Assembly (NCBI GenBank): GCA_031257815.1
Contig: JAIRNX010000097.1
Location: 1-13,966, forward strand
Source of the DNA: Lactobacillales bacterium
GTDB taxonomy: Bacteria; Bacillota; Bacilli; Lactobacillales; Streptococcaceae
Direction: 5' to 3'
Length of the DNA stretch: 13,966 nt
Made by a program: the position numbers and the translations under genes. This document shows, piece by piece, positions 1-10,362 of the stretch. Under the pieces are notes generated by a model. That model saw only the letters and a list, made by a program, of their open reading frames with translations. It did no database searches and was not told the origin of the DNA. Position 1 is the stretch's first letter. Each line of letters opens with the position of its first letter.

Positions 1-73
1 AATAAGAAGTAACAACCATTTGAATATCTCTTAACACAAACGCCAACGCTGCAAAATCAAACTGCTGGACCAC
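1..73 (-). CDS. Possible partial hydrophobic protein running off the left edge
   Basis: A minus-strand frame, shifted by one base from the 59-residue peptide gene, is open from a stop at 80-82 to the left edge. GTG at 73 or TTG at 76 would make it overlap the peptide gene's end by about 17 bases. An ATG at 19 is the other choice. The visible residues include FDFAALAFVLRDIQMVVTSY, which is hydrophobic and could begin a membrane protein. No convincing ribosome-binding site precedes any of the starts. If real, an overlapping membrane gene after a bacteriocin-like precursor would fit an immunity or export function, but that is inference. Too little is visible to name a family. Confidence 0.25.
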   Translation of the reverse strand, partial: MVQQFDFAALAFVLRDIQMVVTSY

Positions 74-236
74 CAAGTTTTAACGTACATAGAGCAGGTG
101 CGTTACACACCAAGTACGCTGGCAGACCACCTGCATATGCACCTGTTCCTAAAGCAATCCAGACATTATTTTTCGCAGCGGCGCATGCACCAGCATTAGC
201 CATCATCTGAATGCTAGGTTTTTCCATTTTTTTCAT
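57..236 (-). CDS. Small Ala/Gly-rich peptide, possible bacteriocin or RiPP precursor
   Basis: This 59-residue frame starts at ATG 236 behind a near-perfect ribosome-binding site (AAAGGAGGTGA at 244-254, 7 bases before the ATG). A second ATG lies three codons later. The short charged N-terminus (MKKMEKPSIQMM) could be a leader. The rest is rich in Ala and Gly, has three cysteines (C18, C44, C50) and central motifs VWIALGTGAYAGGLP and APALC. The size, excellent translation signal and charged-then-hydrophobic layout resemble a ribosomally made antimicrobial or signalling peptide. I do not recognise a named family. A subunit c of ATP synthase is ruled out: there is no paired glycine-rich helix and no membrane carboxylate. 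It is divergent from the atp operon. That it is translated is likely; its function is a guess. Confidence 0.6.
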   Translation of the reverse strand: MKKMEKPSIQMMANAGACAAAKNNVWIALGTGAYAGGLPAYLVCNAPALCTLKLGGPAV

Positions 237-363
237 TATTTTTCACCTCCTTTCATATCAAATTTAAAGAATAAGAAGGAATTATCACAATTATTAAGAG
301 AAAATATAGAAGTTTTTAATACTTTTCTGCGACATTTTTTATATTTTTGCAATTAATGGTGGA

Positions 364-392
364 ATGATACCATAACTAAAAATAATTTTCAA
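364..392 (-). promoter_or_regulatory. Sigma-A-type promoter for the small peptide gene
   Basis: On the minus strand TTGAAA (387-392) and TATCAT (364-369) are separated by exactly 17 bases, close to the TTGACA/TATAAT consensus. The predicted transcript would have a 5' leader of about 120 bases before the ATG at 236. The octamer ATTTTTAG occurs twice here on the minus strand, beginning 32 bases apart (about three helical turns). It could be an activator site or plain A/T-rich sequence. Confidence 0.5.
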
Positions 393-511
393 ATAGTACT
401 CTTCGGTCTAAAAATTATCATTATATCAATAATAGGAGTTTTTAGTTTGTTACTCTACGTAAAAGAAGCACTACTTGTTTTATTCACCCGCGCTTAGCAC
501 GGAAGGGGGGG

Positions 512-795
512 TAAGAACCTGTTAACTTGTCTCTATAATTGTGAATTTTTTTGAAAATTTTATACCTTTTGTTGTCAAAAAACCTCGAAATAGCACCACT
601 ATTTCTACGTTTATGGTGACAAGAAAACTTCGTTTTCTTTTATTCGTTACCTAAAAGCTGTGCTTTTAGCCTAGAAATGCACAAAAATTTCTCAAAAAAA
701 AACTGCCCTGTTACCTACGAATTGTTTTGAGCTTGCTTGATTACAATCGCAAAAAACGGGATTCATCAATAGAGAGACAAGTTAACAGACTCTTA
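512..795 (+). repeat. Hairpin repeat copy A, 284 bp, before atpB
   Basis: The ends are inverted repeats of about 34 bases: the left reads TAAGAACCTGTTAACTTGTC and the right, reversed, TAAGAGTCTGTTAACTTGTC. Inside lies a short stem, GAAATAG (587-593) with CTATTTC (599-605) around the loop CACCA, and a CCTCGAAATAG block also found, inverted, in copies B and C. Compared with those 165-bp copies it carries extra sequence. This includes two perfect 8-bp hairpins with 3-base loops, 621-639 (AAGAAAAC/GTTTTCTT) and 651-669 (CTAAAAGC/GCTTTTAG). It is in the opposite orientation to B and C, carries no gene and is bounded by TA at both ends. It fills the space where the atpB promoter or an upstream atp gene would be expected. 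Confidence 0.85.
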
Positions 796-796
796 A

Positions 797-883
797 ATGA
801 ATTTAGGAAATTTCTTTGTATTTTATAAGGAGAAGTGCTATTATTTGTGTGTTTTAAAAGCCGGCATCAAGGAAAAAAGGTGA
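797..883 (+). other. 28-codon open frame just before atpB (leader or gene remnant)
   Basis: ATG at 797 opens a 28-codon frame (MNLGNFFVFYKEKCYYLCVL, then KAGIKEKR) that ends in TGA at 881-883, inside the atpB ribosome-binding site. It begins directly after repeat copy A, whose terminal TTA supplies an in-frame stop at 794-796. No ribosome-binding site precedes the ATG. It may be the tail of a gene cut by the repeat, a leader peptide coupled to atpB, or chance. Confidence 0.2.
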
Positions 884-893
884 GTTAACTATT

Positions 894-1613
894 ATGGATG
901 AAGAAAAAACATTAATGTTTAATCTAGGTCCTGTTGTTTTTGATGGAACGATTATTTTAATGTGTTTACTCACTGTTGCTATTGTTTTTGGCTTAGTATT
1001 TTGGGCTTCAAGAAATCTTAAATTAAAACCTAAGGGTAAGCAAAATGTTTTAGAATGGGTTATTGATTTTGTTTCAAACATCGTAAAAGATAATTTGTCT
1101 TCTAAAGAATTACCCGTTTTTCAATTATTTATGTTTACCGTTTTTTCTTTCTTAATTGTTGCAAATAATTTAGGTTTAGTTACAAAAATTGTTGTTAATG
1201 ATGTTTCTTTATGGAAAAGTCCGACCGCAGATGCAGTAGTGGCTTTAACTTTTTCATTGATAATTGCGCTGTTTTGTAATTATATGGGCGTAAAGCGATT
1301 TGGTTTTAAAGGCTATTTAGTTAATAGTTTCCTGCGACCTGTACCTTTTATCGCCCCGATGAAGATAATCGAAGAGTTTACTAATTTATTAACATTAGGT
1401 TTGCGTTTGTATGGAAATATTTTTGCTGGTGAAGTGTTATTAAGTCTGATTTGCAAATTTGGACTTAGTCATGGGCCATTTTTGATACCATTTGGTATTT
1501 TTTTGGAAATGTTATGGAGTGGCTTTTCCATTTTTATTTCTTGTATTCAGGCATATATTTTTATTATATTAACGAATTCTTATTTAAGTCATAAAATTTT
1601 GGCGGAGCATTAA
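894..1613 (+). CDS. atpB: ATP synthase FO subunit a
   Basis: Subunit a is the membrane stator that carries protons to and from the c-ring. The 239-residue product has the usual length and five to six hydrophobic segments. The conserved helix with LTLGLRLYGNIFAGEV is present, including the essential arginine (R171, equivalent to E. coli R210). ATG 894 is preceded by AAAGGTGAG (876-884) at good spacing. It is the first gene of the operon. The next gene, 20 bases on, is atpF, so the atpE gene normally found between them is missing. The retained arginine argues that FO still moves ions. No clear promoter can be assigned between repeat copy A and the start. Confidence 0.97.
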   Translation: MDEEKTLMFNLGPVVFDGTIILMCLLTVAIVFGLVFWASRNLKLKPKGKQNVLEWVIDFVSNIVKDNLSSKELPVFQLFMFTVFSFLIVANNLGLVTKIVVNDVSLWKSPTADAVVALTFSLIIALFCNYMGVKRFGFKGYLVNSFLRPVPFIAPMKIIEEFTNLLTLGLRLYGNIFAGEVLLSLICKFGLSHGPFLIPFGIFLEMLWSGFSIFISCIQAYIFIILTNSYLSHKILAEH

Positions 1614-1632
1614 AAAGGAGTGTTTTTAACCT

Positions 1633-2131
1633 ATGTTAACGGCAGAAAATTTAGGAGCAACATTTGGGAATATTATCATTGCTAGTGGTTCGTTACTTCT
1701 CCTTTTATTTTTATTAAAAAAGTTTGCATGGAAGAATATTGTCGAAATTTTTGAAAAACGTGCGCAGAAAATCGCTGCGGATATTGACGAAGCTAAAAAA
1801 GCTAATTTAAATGCCCAAAAACTTGAGCAAGAGCGGCAAAAGCAGCTAGCAAATTCACAAGAAGAAGCAACAACTATTTTAAAAACCGCTAGAGAAGCAG
1901 GTGAGCGTAGTCGTCAAAATATTTTAGTGGATGCTAAAGAAGAAATTGGAAAACTGAAAGAAAAAGCTCAAGTGGATATCGAGCAAAAGCGTAAAGAAGC
2001 CTTAATAGAGGTAAAAGAAGAAGTAGCAGATTTATCTTTACAAATTGCTGCTAAGATTTTAAATAAAGAGTTAACAAAAGAAAATCATAAAACGTTAATT
2101 GATTCTTTTATCGGTAAGTTAGGAGAATCTT

Positions 2132-2145
<14 letters not shown>
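1633..2145 (+). CDS. atpF: ATP synthase FO subunit b
   Basis: Subunit b forms the peripheral stalk that holds F1 against the membrane part. The 170-residue protein has one N-terminal membrane helix (about residues 10-30, with GSLLLLLFLLKKFAW) followed by a long charged helix rich in Lys, Glu, Ala and Gln that suits a coiled-coil dimer. The start ATG 1633 follows AAAAAGGAG (1612-1620), which begins at the atpB stop. The end overlaps the start of atpH by 14 bases, consistent with coupled translation. Length is typical for the family. Confidence 0.96.
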
Positions 2146-4245
<2,100 letters not shown>

Positions 4246-4259
4246 AATTACTTTCCCTT

Positions 4260-4424
4260 TAAGAGCCTGTCTACTATCTCTCTATAGATGAAATTTTGGG
4301 AAAATTTTTATGCAATTCTAGGCAAAAAACGTAAAAATAGTGGGGCTATTTCGAGGCTTTTTAACGACGAAGGGCGAAAAATTGCCGAAAAATTCGCTAT
4401 TATGGAGATAGTAGACAGGTTCTA
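4260..4424 (+). repeat. Hairpin repeat copy B, 165 bp, between atpA and atpG
   Basis: The terminal inverted arms share CCTGTCTACTATCTC exactly, a version found in neither of the other copies. The inner stem AAATAG (4335-4340) pairs with CTATTT (4346-4351) around TGGGG and is followed by TCGAGGCTTTTTAAC, as in copy C. The right end (GGTTCTA) runs straight into AAGGAG, the ribosome-binding site of atpG. There is no run of T after the outer stem, so it does not look like an intrinsic terminator. TA bounds both ends, compatible with a TA target site, though this is not proven. Confidence 0.88.
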
Positions 4425-4438
4425 AGGAGTTGTTTAAG

Positions 4439-5332
4439 ATGGGAGCTTCGTTAAATGAAATTAAAGGCAAAATCGCTTCAACGAAGAAAACCATTCAAAT
4501 TACGAGTGCAATGCAGATGGTTTCAGCGGCTAAATTAACCAAATCAGAACAATTAAGGCAAAATTTTCAAGTTTATGCTTTAAAAATTCGGTCAATTCTC
4601 ACGCATTTGACTGCTTCACAATTAGATGATTCAACGCAAGATAGTGGTGAGTTAAACATAATGCTTGCTAATCGTGAGGTTAAAAAAACAGGCTATATTG
4701 TGATTACTTCAGATAAGGGATTAGTTGGCGGTTATAATAGTTCAGTTCTTAAGAAAACCATGGGGATGATTGAGCAAGATCATGATTCTCCAGATGAATA
4801 TTTGATTTTAGCTATTGGCGGTGTTGGTGCTGATTTTTTTCGCTCACGTGGTATGAAAATTGCTTATGAATTAAGAAAAGTTGCCGATCATCCTTTGTTT
4901 GATGAAGTTCGTAAAATTGTTAGTAAAGCAATTACAATGTATCAAAGAGAAATTTTTGATGAGCTGTATGTTTGTTATAATCATCATGTTAATTCGTTAA
5001 CTGCACAATTTCGCGTGGAAAAGATGTTGCCAATTAGTGATTTGGATCCTAAAGAGGTTGAGAAAGGCAAAGTATCTTATTTGTTAGAACCTTCAAAGGA
5101 TAAAATTTTAGATGTGTTGCTTCCACAATATGCAGAAAGTTTGATTTTTGGGGCAATTATTGATGCTAAAACAGCTGAACATGCAGCAGGGATGACAGCC
5201 ATGAGAGATGCAACTGATAATGCCAAAAATATTATCAATGAATACACCATTATTTATAATCATGCACGTCAAGCAACAATTACTCAGGAAATTACGGAGA
5301 TTGTTGCAGGTGCAGCAGCGTTGGAGTATTAA
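4439..5332 (+). CDS. atpG: ATP synthase F1 subunit gamma
   Basis: Gamma is the central rotating shaft that couples the c-ring to the catalytic head. The 297-residue protein starts [20 protein letters not shown] and ends with the conserved helix carrying [17 protein letters not shown], both standard for the family. ATG 4439 is chosen over an in-frame TTG at 4430 because AAGGAG (4424-4429) is 9 bases upstream and the protein then begins as its relatives do. The ribosome-binding site abuts repeat copy B. After the stop there is a 198-base gap holding copy C. Confidence 0.97.
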   Translation: MGASLNEIKGKIASTKKTIQITSAMQMVSAAKLTKSEQLRQNFQVYALKIRSILTHLTASQLDDSTQDSGELNIMLANREVKKTGYIVITSDKGLVGGYNSSVLKKTMGMIEQDHDSPDEYLILAIGGVGADFFRSRGMKIAYELRKVADHPLFDEVRKIVSKAITMYQREIFDELYVCYNHHVNSLTAQFRVEKMLPISDLDPKEVEKGKVSYLLEPSKDKILDVLLPQYAESLIFGAIIDAKTAEHAAGMTAMRDATDNAKNIINEYTIIYNHARQATITQEITEIVAGAAALEY

Positions 5333-5347
5333 ACTATTCTAGCGTTC

Positions 5348-6940
<1,593 letters not shown>

Positions 6941-6971
6941 GATTTTTAAGTGTGGAAAAGGAGCATTGACT

Positions 6972-7397
6972 ATGGTGGTAATGAATGTAAATGTAGTGAC
7001 TCCTGCTGGGATAGTTTATGATCATCGTTCATCGTTTGTTGTTGTTAAAACTAAAGATGGTGAGCTAGGAATTTTGCCAAATCATGAAGCCTTAGTCGCT
7101 CCATTAATTATTGATGAGGCCAAGGTTCACCGGGTTGATTCAGCTGATCATGTTGATTATATTGCGGTTAATGGTGGAATTATTGAAATTCAGGATAATT
7201 TGGTGACAATTATTGCTGATTCAGCTGAGCGTGAGCGTAATATTGATGTAAATCGTGCTGAACGTGCTAAAAATCGTGCGCAGCAAATGCTTGAATTAGC
7301 TAAAACAAAACAAGATACTGATCAACTAAGACGGGCAGAAGTTGAATTGCATCGTGCAATTAATCGAATCAGTGTATCGAAACATTTTAATTTGTAG
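6972..7397 (+). CDS. atpC: ATP synthase F1 subunit epsilon
   Basis: Epsilon connects gamma to the c-ring and can inhibit ATP hydrolysis through its C-terminal helices. The 141-residue product has the N-terminal beta sandwich ([37 protein letters not shown]) and a charged helical hairpin at the end. ATG 6972 is preferred to an upstream in-frame ATG at 6909, inside atpD, because AAAAGGAG (6956-6963) lies 8 bases before it and the length then matches the family. It is the last gene of the operon. Confidence 0.95.
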   Translation: MVVMNVNVVTPAGIVYDHRSSFVVVKTKDGELGILPNHEALVAPLIIDEAKVHRVDSADHVDYIAVNGGIIEIQDNLVTIIADSAERERNIDVNRAERAKNRAQQMLELAKTKQDTDQLRRAEVELHRAINRISVSKHFNL

Positions 7398-7472
7398 GGA
7401 GTATATTCTTACGTTTTTTTCTTTGTCTTAAGAAAAAAATTTAAACGAATTTTCGTTATACCCTAGTTTTTT
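7395..7472 (+). terminator. Probable terminator of the atp operon, branched hairpin
   Basis: An outer stem pairs TAGGGAGTATA (7395-7405, beginning at the atpC stop) with TATACCCTA (7457-7465), with a small bulge, and is followed by GTTTTTT. Two perfect hairpins sit inside: TTTTTTTCTT (7414-7423) with AAGAAAAAAA (7430-7439), and AACGA/TCGTT within 7444-7457. The closing stem with a T-run supports termination. The inner hairpins may fold instead of it, since the second shares base 7457. Confidence 0.55.
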
Positions 7473-7481
7473 AAGGAGGTC

Positions 7482-7516
7482 TAAGAAACTGTTAACTTGT
7501 CTCTAGTGAAATAAAT
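7482..7516 (+). repeat. Solitary left arm of the hairpin repeat (copy D)
   Basis: TAAGAAACTGTTAACTTGTC followed by TCTAGTGAAATAAAT matches the left end of copy C over about 35 bases (there TAGTGAAATGAAT) and the arm core of copy A (CTGTTAACTTGTCTCT). No matching right arm is seen before the next gene at 7577. It is therefore a truncated or decayed copy, between the atp terminator and the calcium pump. Confidence 0.7.
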
Positions 7517-7530
7517 CGCTTTTTGCTTTT

Positions 7531-7558
7531 GGTTGATATGACAAAAAAATAATCAACT
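7531..7558 (+). other. Small hairpin just before the calcium pump gene
   Basis: GTTGAT (7532-7537) pairs with ATCAAC (7552-7557), extendable by a G-T pair, around a 14-base A-rich loop. It ends six bases before the strong AAGGAGG ribosome-binding site of the pump gene. It may affect translation or mRNA stability. No convincing promoter is visible in 7473-7576. Confidence 0.35.
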
Positions 7559-7576
7559 ACATCAAGGAGGAAGTTG

Positions 7577-10357
7577 ATGTCTGAAGTAATTAATAAAAAA
7601 AGTCAATTGCATGAAATTTTCTACGTTCAAAGCGTAGATGATGTTTTTATGAGAATGGATTCTTCCGATCAGGGATTAAGTGATGATGAAGCTGATAAAC
7701 GCCTGAAAAAGTATGGTTTAAATGCTTTAGATAAAGGGAAAAAGCGTTCGATTATCGTAAAATTTTTGGATCAGTTTAAAGATTTAATGATTATTATTTT
7801 GTTGGTGGCAGCGTTTCTTTCTGTTGTGATTAGCGGTGGAGAAGATATTAGTGATGCCATCATTATTTTAGTTGTAGTGCTGATTAATGCTGTTTTTGGC
7901 GTGTTTCAGGAAAATAAAGCAGAAGCGGCAATCGATGCTTTAAAATCTATGGCGACTCCTTTGGCACGAGTACGTCGAGATGGCAGTATAGAAGAAGTGA
8001 GTTCTGAAAAGTTGGTACCAGGAGACGTTGTCCTTTTAGAGGCAGGGGACGTTGTGCCAGCAGATATGCGCTTGTTTGAAGTCGCAAGTTTAAAGATTGA
8101 AGAAGCAGCATTAACTGGAGAATCAACTCCAGTAGAAAAAGATATTAGTCAAAAGATTGAAAAGGATGCAGGAATTGGCGATCGAGTGAATATGGCTTTT
8201 CAAAATGCTAATGTGACTTATGGGCGCGGAGCTGGCGTGGTTGTTGCAACAGGGATGAACACCGAAGTTGGAAAAATTGCGAGTATGCTAGCAAATACAG
8301 ATGAGACTCAGACACCATTGAAGCAAAATCTCAATCGACTTTCAAAAGTTTTGACTATTGCCATTTTATTAATCGCCGCTGTGACTTTCTTAGTTTACTT
8401 TTTACGAGGCGGAGAGATTTTAGAGGGATTGATGACTTCAGTAGCGTTGGCTGTGGCGGCGATTCCTGAAGGCTTACCAGCAATTGTTACGATTATTTTA
8501 GCGCTGGGAACGCAAGTTTTAGCTAAGCGCAATTCAATTGTCCGCAAACTGCCGGCAGTAGAAACGCTTGGCTCAACAGAAATTATTGCATCCGATAAAA
8601 CAGGAACGCTTACAATGAATCAGATGACAGTGGAAAAAATTTACACCAATGAAGTGCTAAAGGCAGCAGATGATGCGATTGATCTTAATGACATGACCCT
8701 TAAAGTAATGAATTATGCAAATGATACCAAGTTTGGTCAAGATGGTACTTTAATTGGCGATCCAACTGAGACGGCTTTGATTCAGTTTGGGATTGATCAT
8801 CAGTATAATTTGCAAGAGTCTTTAAAAGCAGAACATCGAGTTGCGGAATTGCCGTTTGATTCTGAACGAAAATTAATGTCAACAGTTCATAAATTGGCTG
8901 ATGGGAATTTTTTAGTCGCCGTTAAAGGTGCACCTGATCAATTAATTCAGCGTGTAACAAAAAAATTAGTAAGTGAGGAAGTATCAGCTTTTACAGAAAA
9001 TGACCATAAACAGCTTGCAAGCATTAATCACACTTTAGCAAAGCAAGCTTTACGAGTGTTGGCTTTTGGTTATAAGATTGTTGCCAAAATTCCTGAACTT
9101 AAAACGGATATTCTTGAAAGTGATCTAATTTTTGCAGGTTTGGTGGGGATGATTGATCCTGAGCGAAAAGAAGCAGCAGAAGCAGTGAAGATTGCTAAAA
9201 TTGCTGGTATTCGACCAATTATGATTACAGGAGACCATCAAGATACAGCCGAAGCGATTGCTTGGCGCTTAGGTATTTTGGATAAAAATGTAAAGCATGC
9301 AGTTTTAACGGGTGCTGAGTTAAATGAATTATCGGATGAAGAGTTTCAAAAGCGAATTTGGCAATATGCTGTTTACGCCAGAGTTTCGCCTGAGCATAAA
9401 GTACGAATTGTCAAAGCATGGCAGCAGGCGGGTAAGGTTGTGGCGATGACCGGAGATGGGGTTAATGATGCACCGGCTTTGAAAACGGCTGATATTGGGA
9501 TTGGCATGGGCCTTACGGGAACAGAAGTTTCCAAAAGTGCTTCAGATATGGTGCTAGCTGATGATAATTTTGCCACGATCATTGTTGCAGTTGAAGAAGG
9601 ACGCAAGATTTTTGCTAATATCCAAAAAACAATTCAGTACTTGCTTTCGGCCAATACTGCAGAAGTGTTGACGATTTTTTTGGCAACGCTTTTTGGCTGG
9701 GGAGTGCTGATGCCAGTTCATTTACTATGGATTAATTTGGTAACGGATACTTTTCCAGCGGTAGCCTTAGGAGTCGAGCCAGCAGAGCCTAAAGCGATGG
9801 AGCAAAAATCTAGAGGGCGTGCAGCAAGCTTTTTCTCAGGAGGCGTATTGGGCTCTATTGCTTATCAAGGAATTTTGCAAGGTCTACTTACTTTAGGTGT
9901 TTATGGGGCAGCATTATTATTTCCTGCACATACCTTGGGAAACTTTAGCTATAAGGAAGCAATTTTGACATTGGAAAATATTGGCGAAGGTGTCAGGGGA
10001 ACACTAACGCATGCTGCAGCTATTGATCAATTGCAACATGCAGATGCGCTTACTATGGCTTTTGCCACCTTAGGATTGATTCAGCTATTTCATGCTTTTA
10101 ATGTTAAATCGATCTATCAGTCTATTTTGACAGTGGGAGCTTTTCACTCTAAGGCATTTAATTGGTCCATTTTAATCTCGTTTTTGCTTTTAGCAGTGAC
10201 CATTGTTGTTCCAAGTTTTAATAAAATTTTCCATGTCTCTCATTTAGATTTTTATCAGTGGAGAATGGTTTTAGCAGCTTCGTTTTCGATGATTTTAGTT
10301 GTGGAAATAGTGAAAGCAGTCCAACGAAAAATTTTAAAATATTATACGAGGTTCTAA
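7577..10357 (+). CDS. P2A-type calcium-transporting ATPase
   Basis: This 926-residue membrane pump uses ATP to export a cation, most likely Ca2+. In order it shows the cation-ATPase N-terminal region, actuator motif TGES (180-183), M4 motif PEGLP (297-301), phosphorylation site DKTGT (D340), hinge motif TGDGVNDAP (625-633) and C-terminal membrane helices. Calcium-binding residues of SERCA are recognisable: the M4 glutamate E298, N693 and E696 in M5, N720 and D724 in M6. At the M8 position of SERCA E908 there seems to be Gln836 (LIQLFHAFN), which may mean one bound Ca2+ rather than two. ATG 7577, 6 bases after AAGGAGG (7564-7570), is preferred to an adjacent TTG. It converges on vanT with a 5-base gap and no visible terminator. 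Confidence 0.92.
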   Translation: MSEVINKKSQLHEIFYVQSVDDVFMRMDSSDQGLSDDEADKRLKKYGLNALDKGKKRSIIVKFLDQFKDLMIIILLVAAFLSVVISGGEDISDAIIILVVVLINAVFGVFQENKAEAAIDALKSMATPLARVRRDGSIEEVSSEKLVPGDVVLLEAGDVVPADMRLFEVASLKIEEAALTGESTPVEKDISQKIEKDAGIGDRVNMAFQNANVTYGRGAGVVVATGMNTEVGKIASMLANTDETQTPLKQNLNRLSKVLTIAILLIAAVTFLVYFLRGGEILEGLMTSVALAVAAIPEGLPAIVTIILALGTQVLAKRNSIVRKLPAVETLGSTEIIASDKTGTLTMNQMTVEKIYTNEVLKAADDAIDLNDMTLKVMNYANDTKFGQDGTLIGDPTETALIQFGIDHQYNLQESLKAEHRVAELPFDSERKLMSTVHKLADGNFLVAVKGAPDQLIQRVTKKLVSEEVSAFTENDHKQLASINHTLAKQALRVLAFGYKIVAKIPELKTDILESDLIFAGLVGMIDPERKEAAEAVKIAKIAGIRPIMITGDHQDTAEAIAWRLGILDKNVKHAVLTGAELNELSDEEFQKRIWQYAVYARVSPEHKVRIVKAWQQAGKVVAMTGDGVNDAPALKTADIGIGMGLTGTEVSKSASDMVLADDNFATIIVAVEEGRKIFANIQKTIQYLLSANTAEVLTIFLATLFGWGVLMPVHLLWINLVTDTFPAVALGVEPAEPKAMEQKSRGRAASFFSGGVLGSIAYQGILQGLLTLGVYGAALLFPAHTLGNFSYKEAILTLENIGEGVRGTLTHAAAIDQLQHADALTMAFATLGLIQLFHAFNVKSIYQSILTVGAFHSKAFNWSILISFLLLAVTIVVPSFNKIFHVSHLDFYQWRMVLAASFSMILVVEIVKAVQRKILKYYTRF

Positions 10358-10362
10358 ATTAA

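Noticed and set aside
57..236. The small peptide as a displaced ATP synthase c subunit
   Set aside because: It is 59 residues, has three cysteines and lacks both the glycine-rich helix pair and the membrane Glu/Asp of c subunits.
4260..4424. Repeats B and C as intrinsic terminators or transposase genes
   Set aside because: No T-run follows the outer stem, they sit in the middle of an essential operon, and 165 bp with no open frame cannot encode a transposase.
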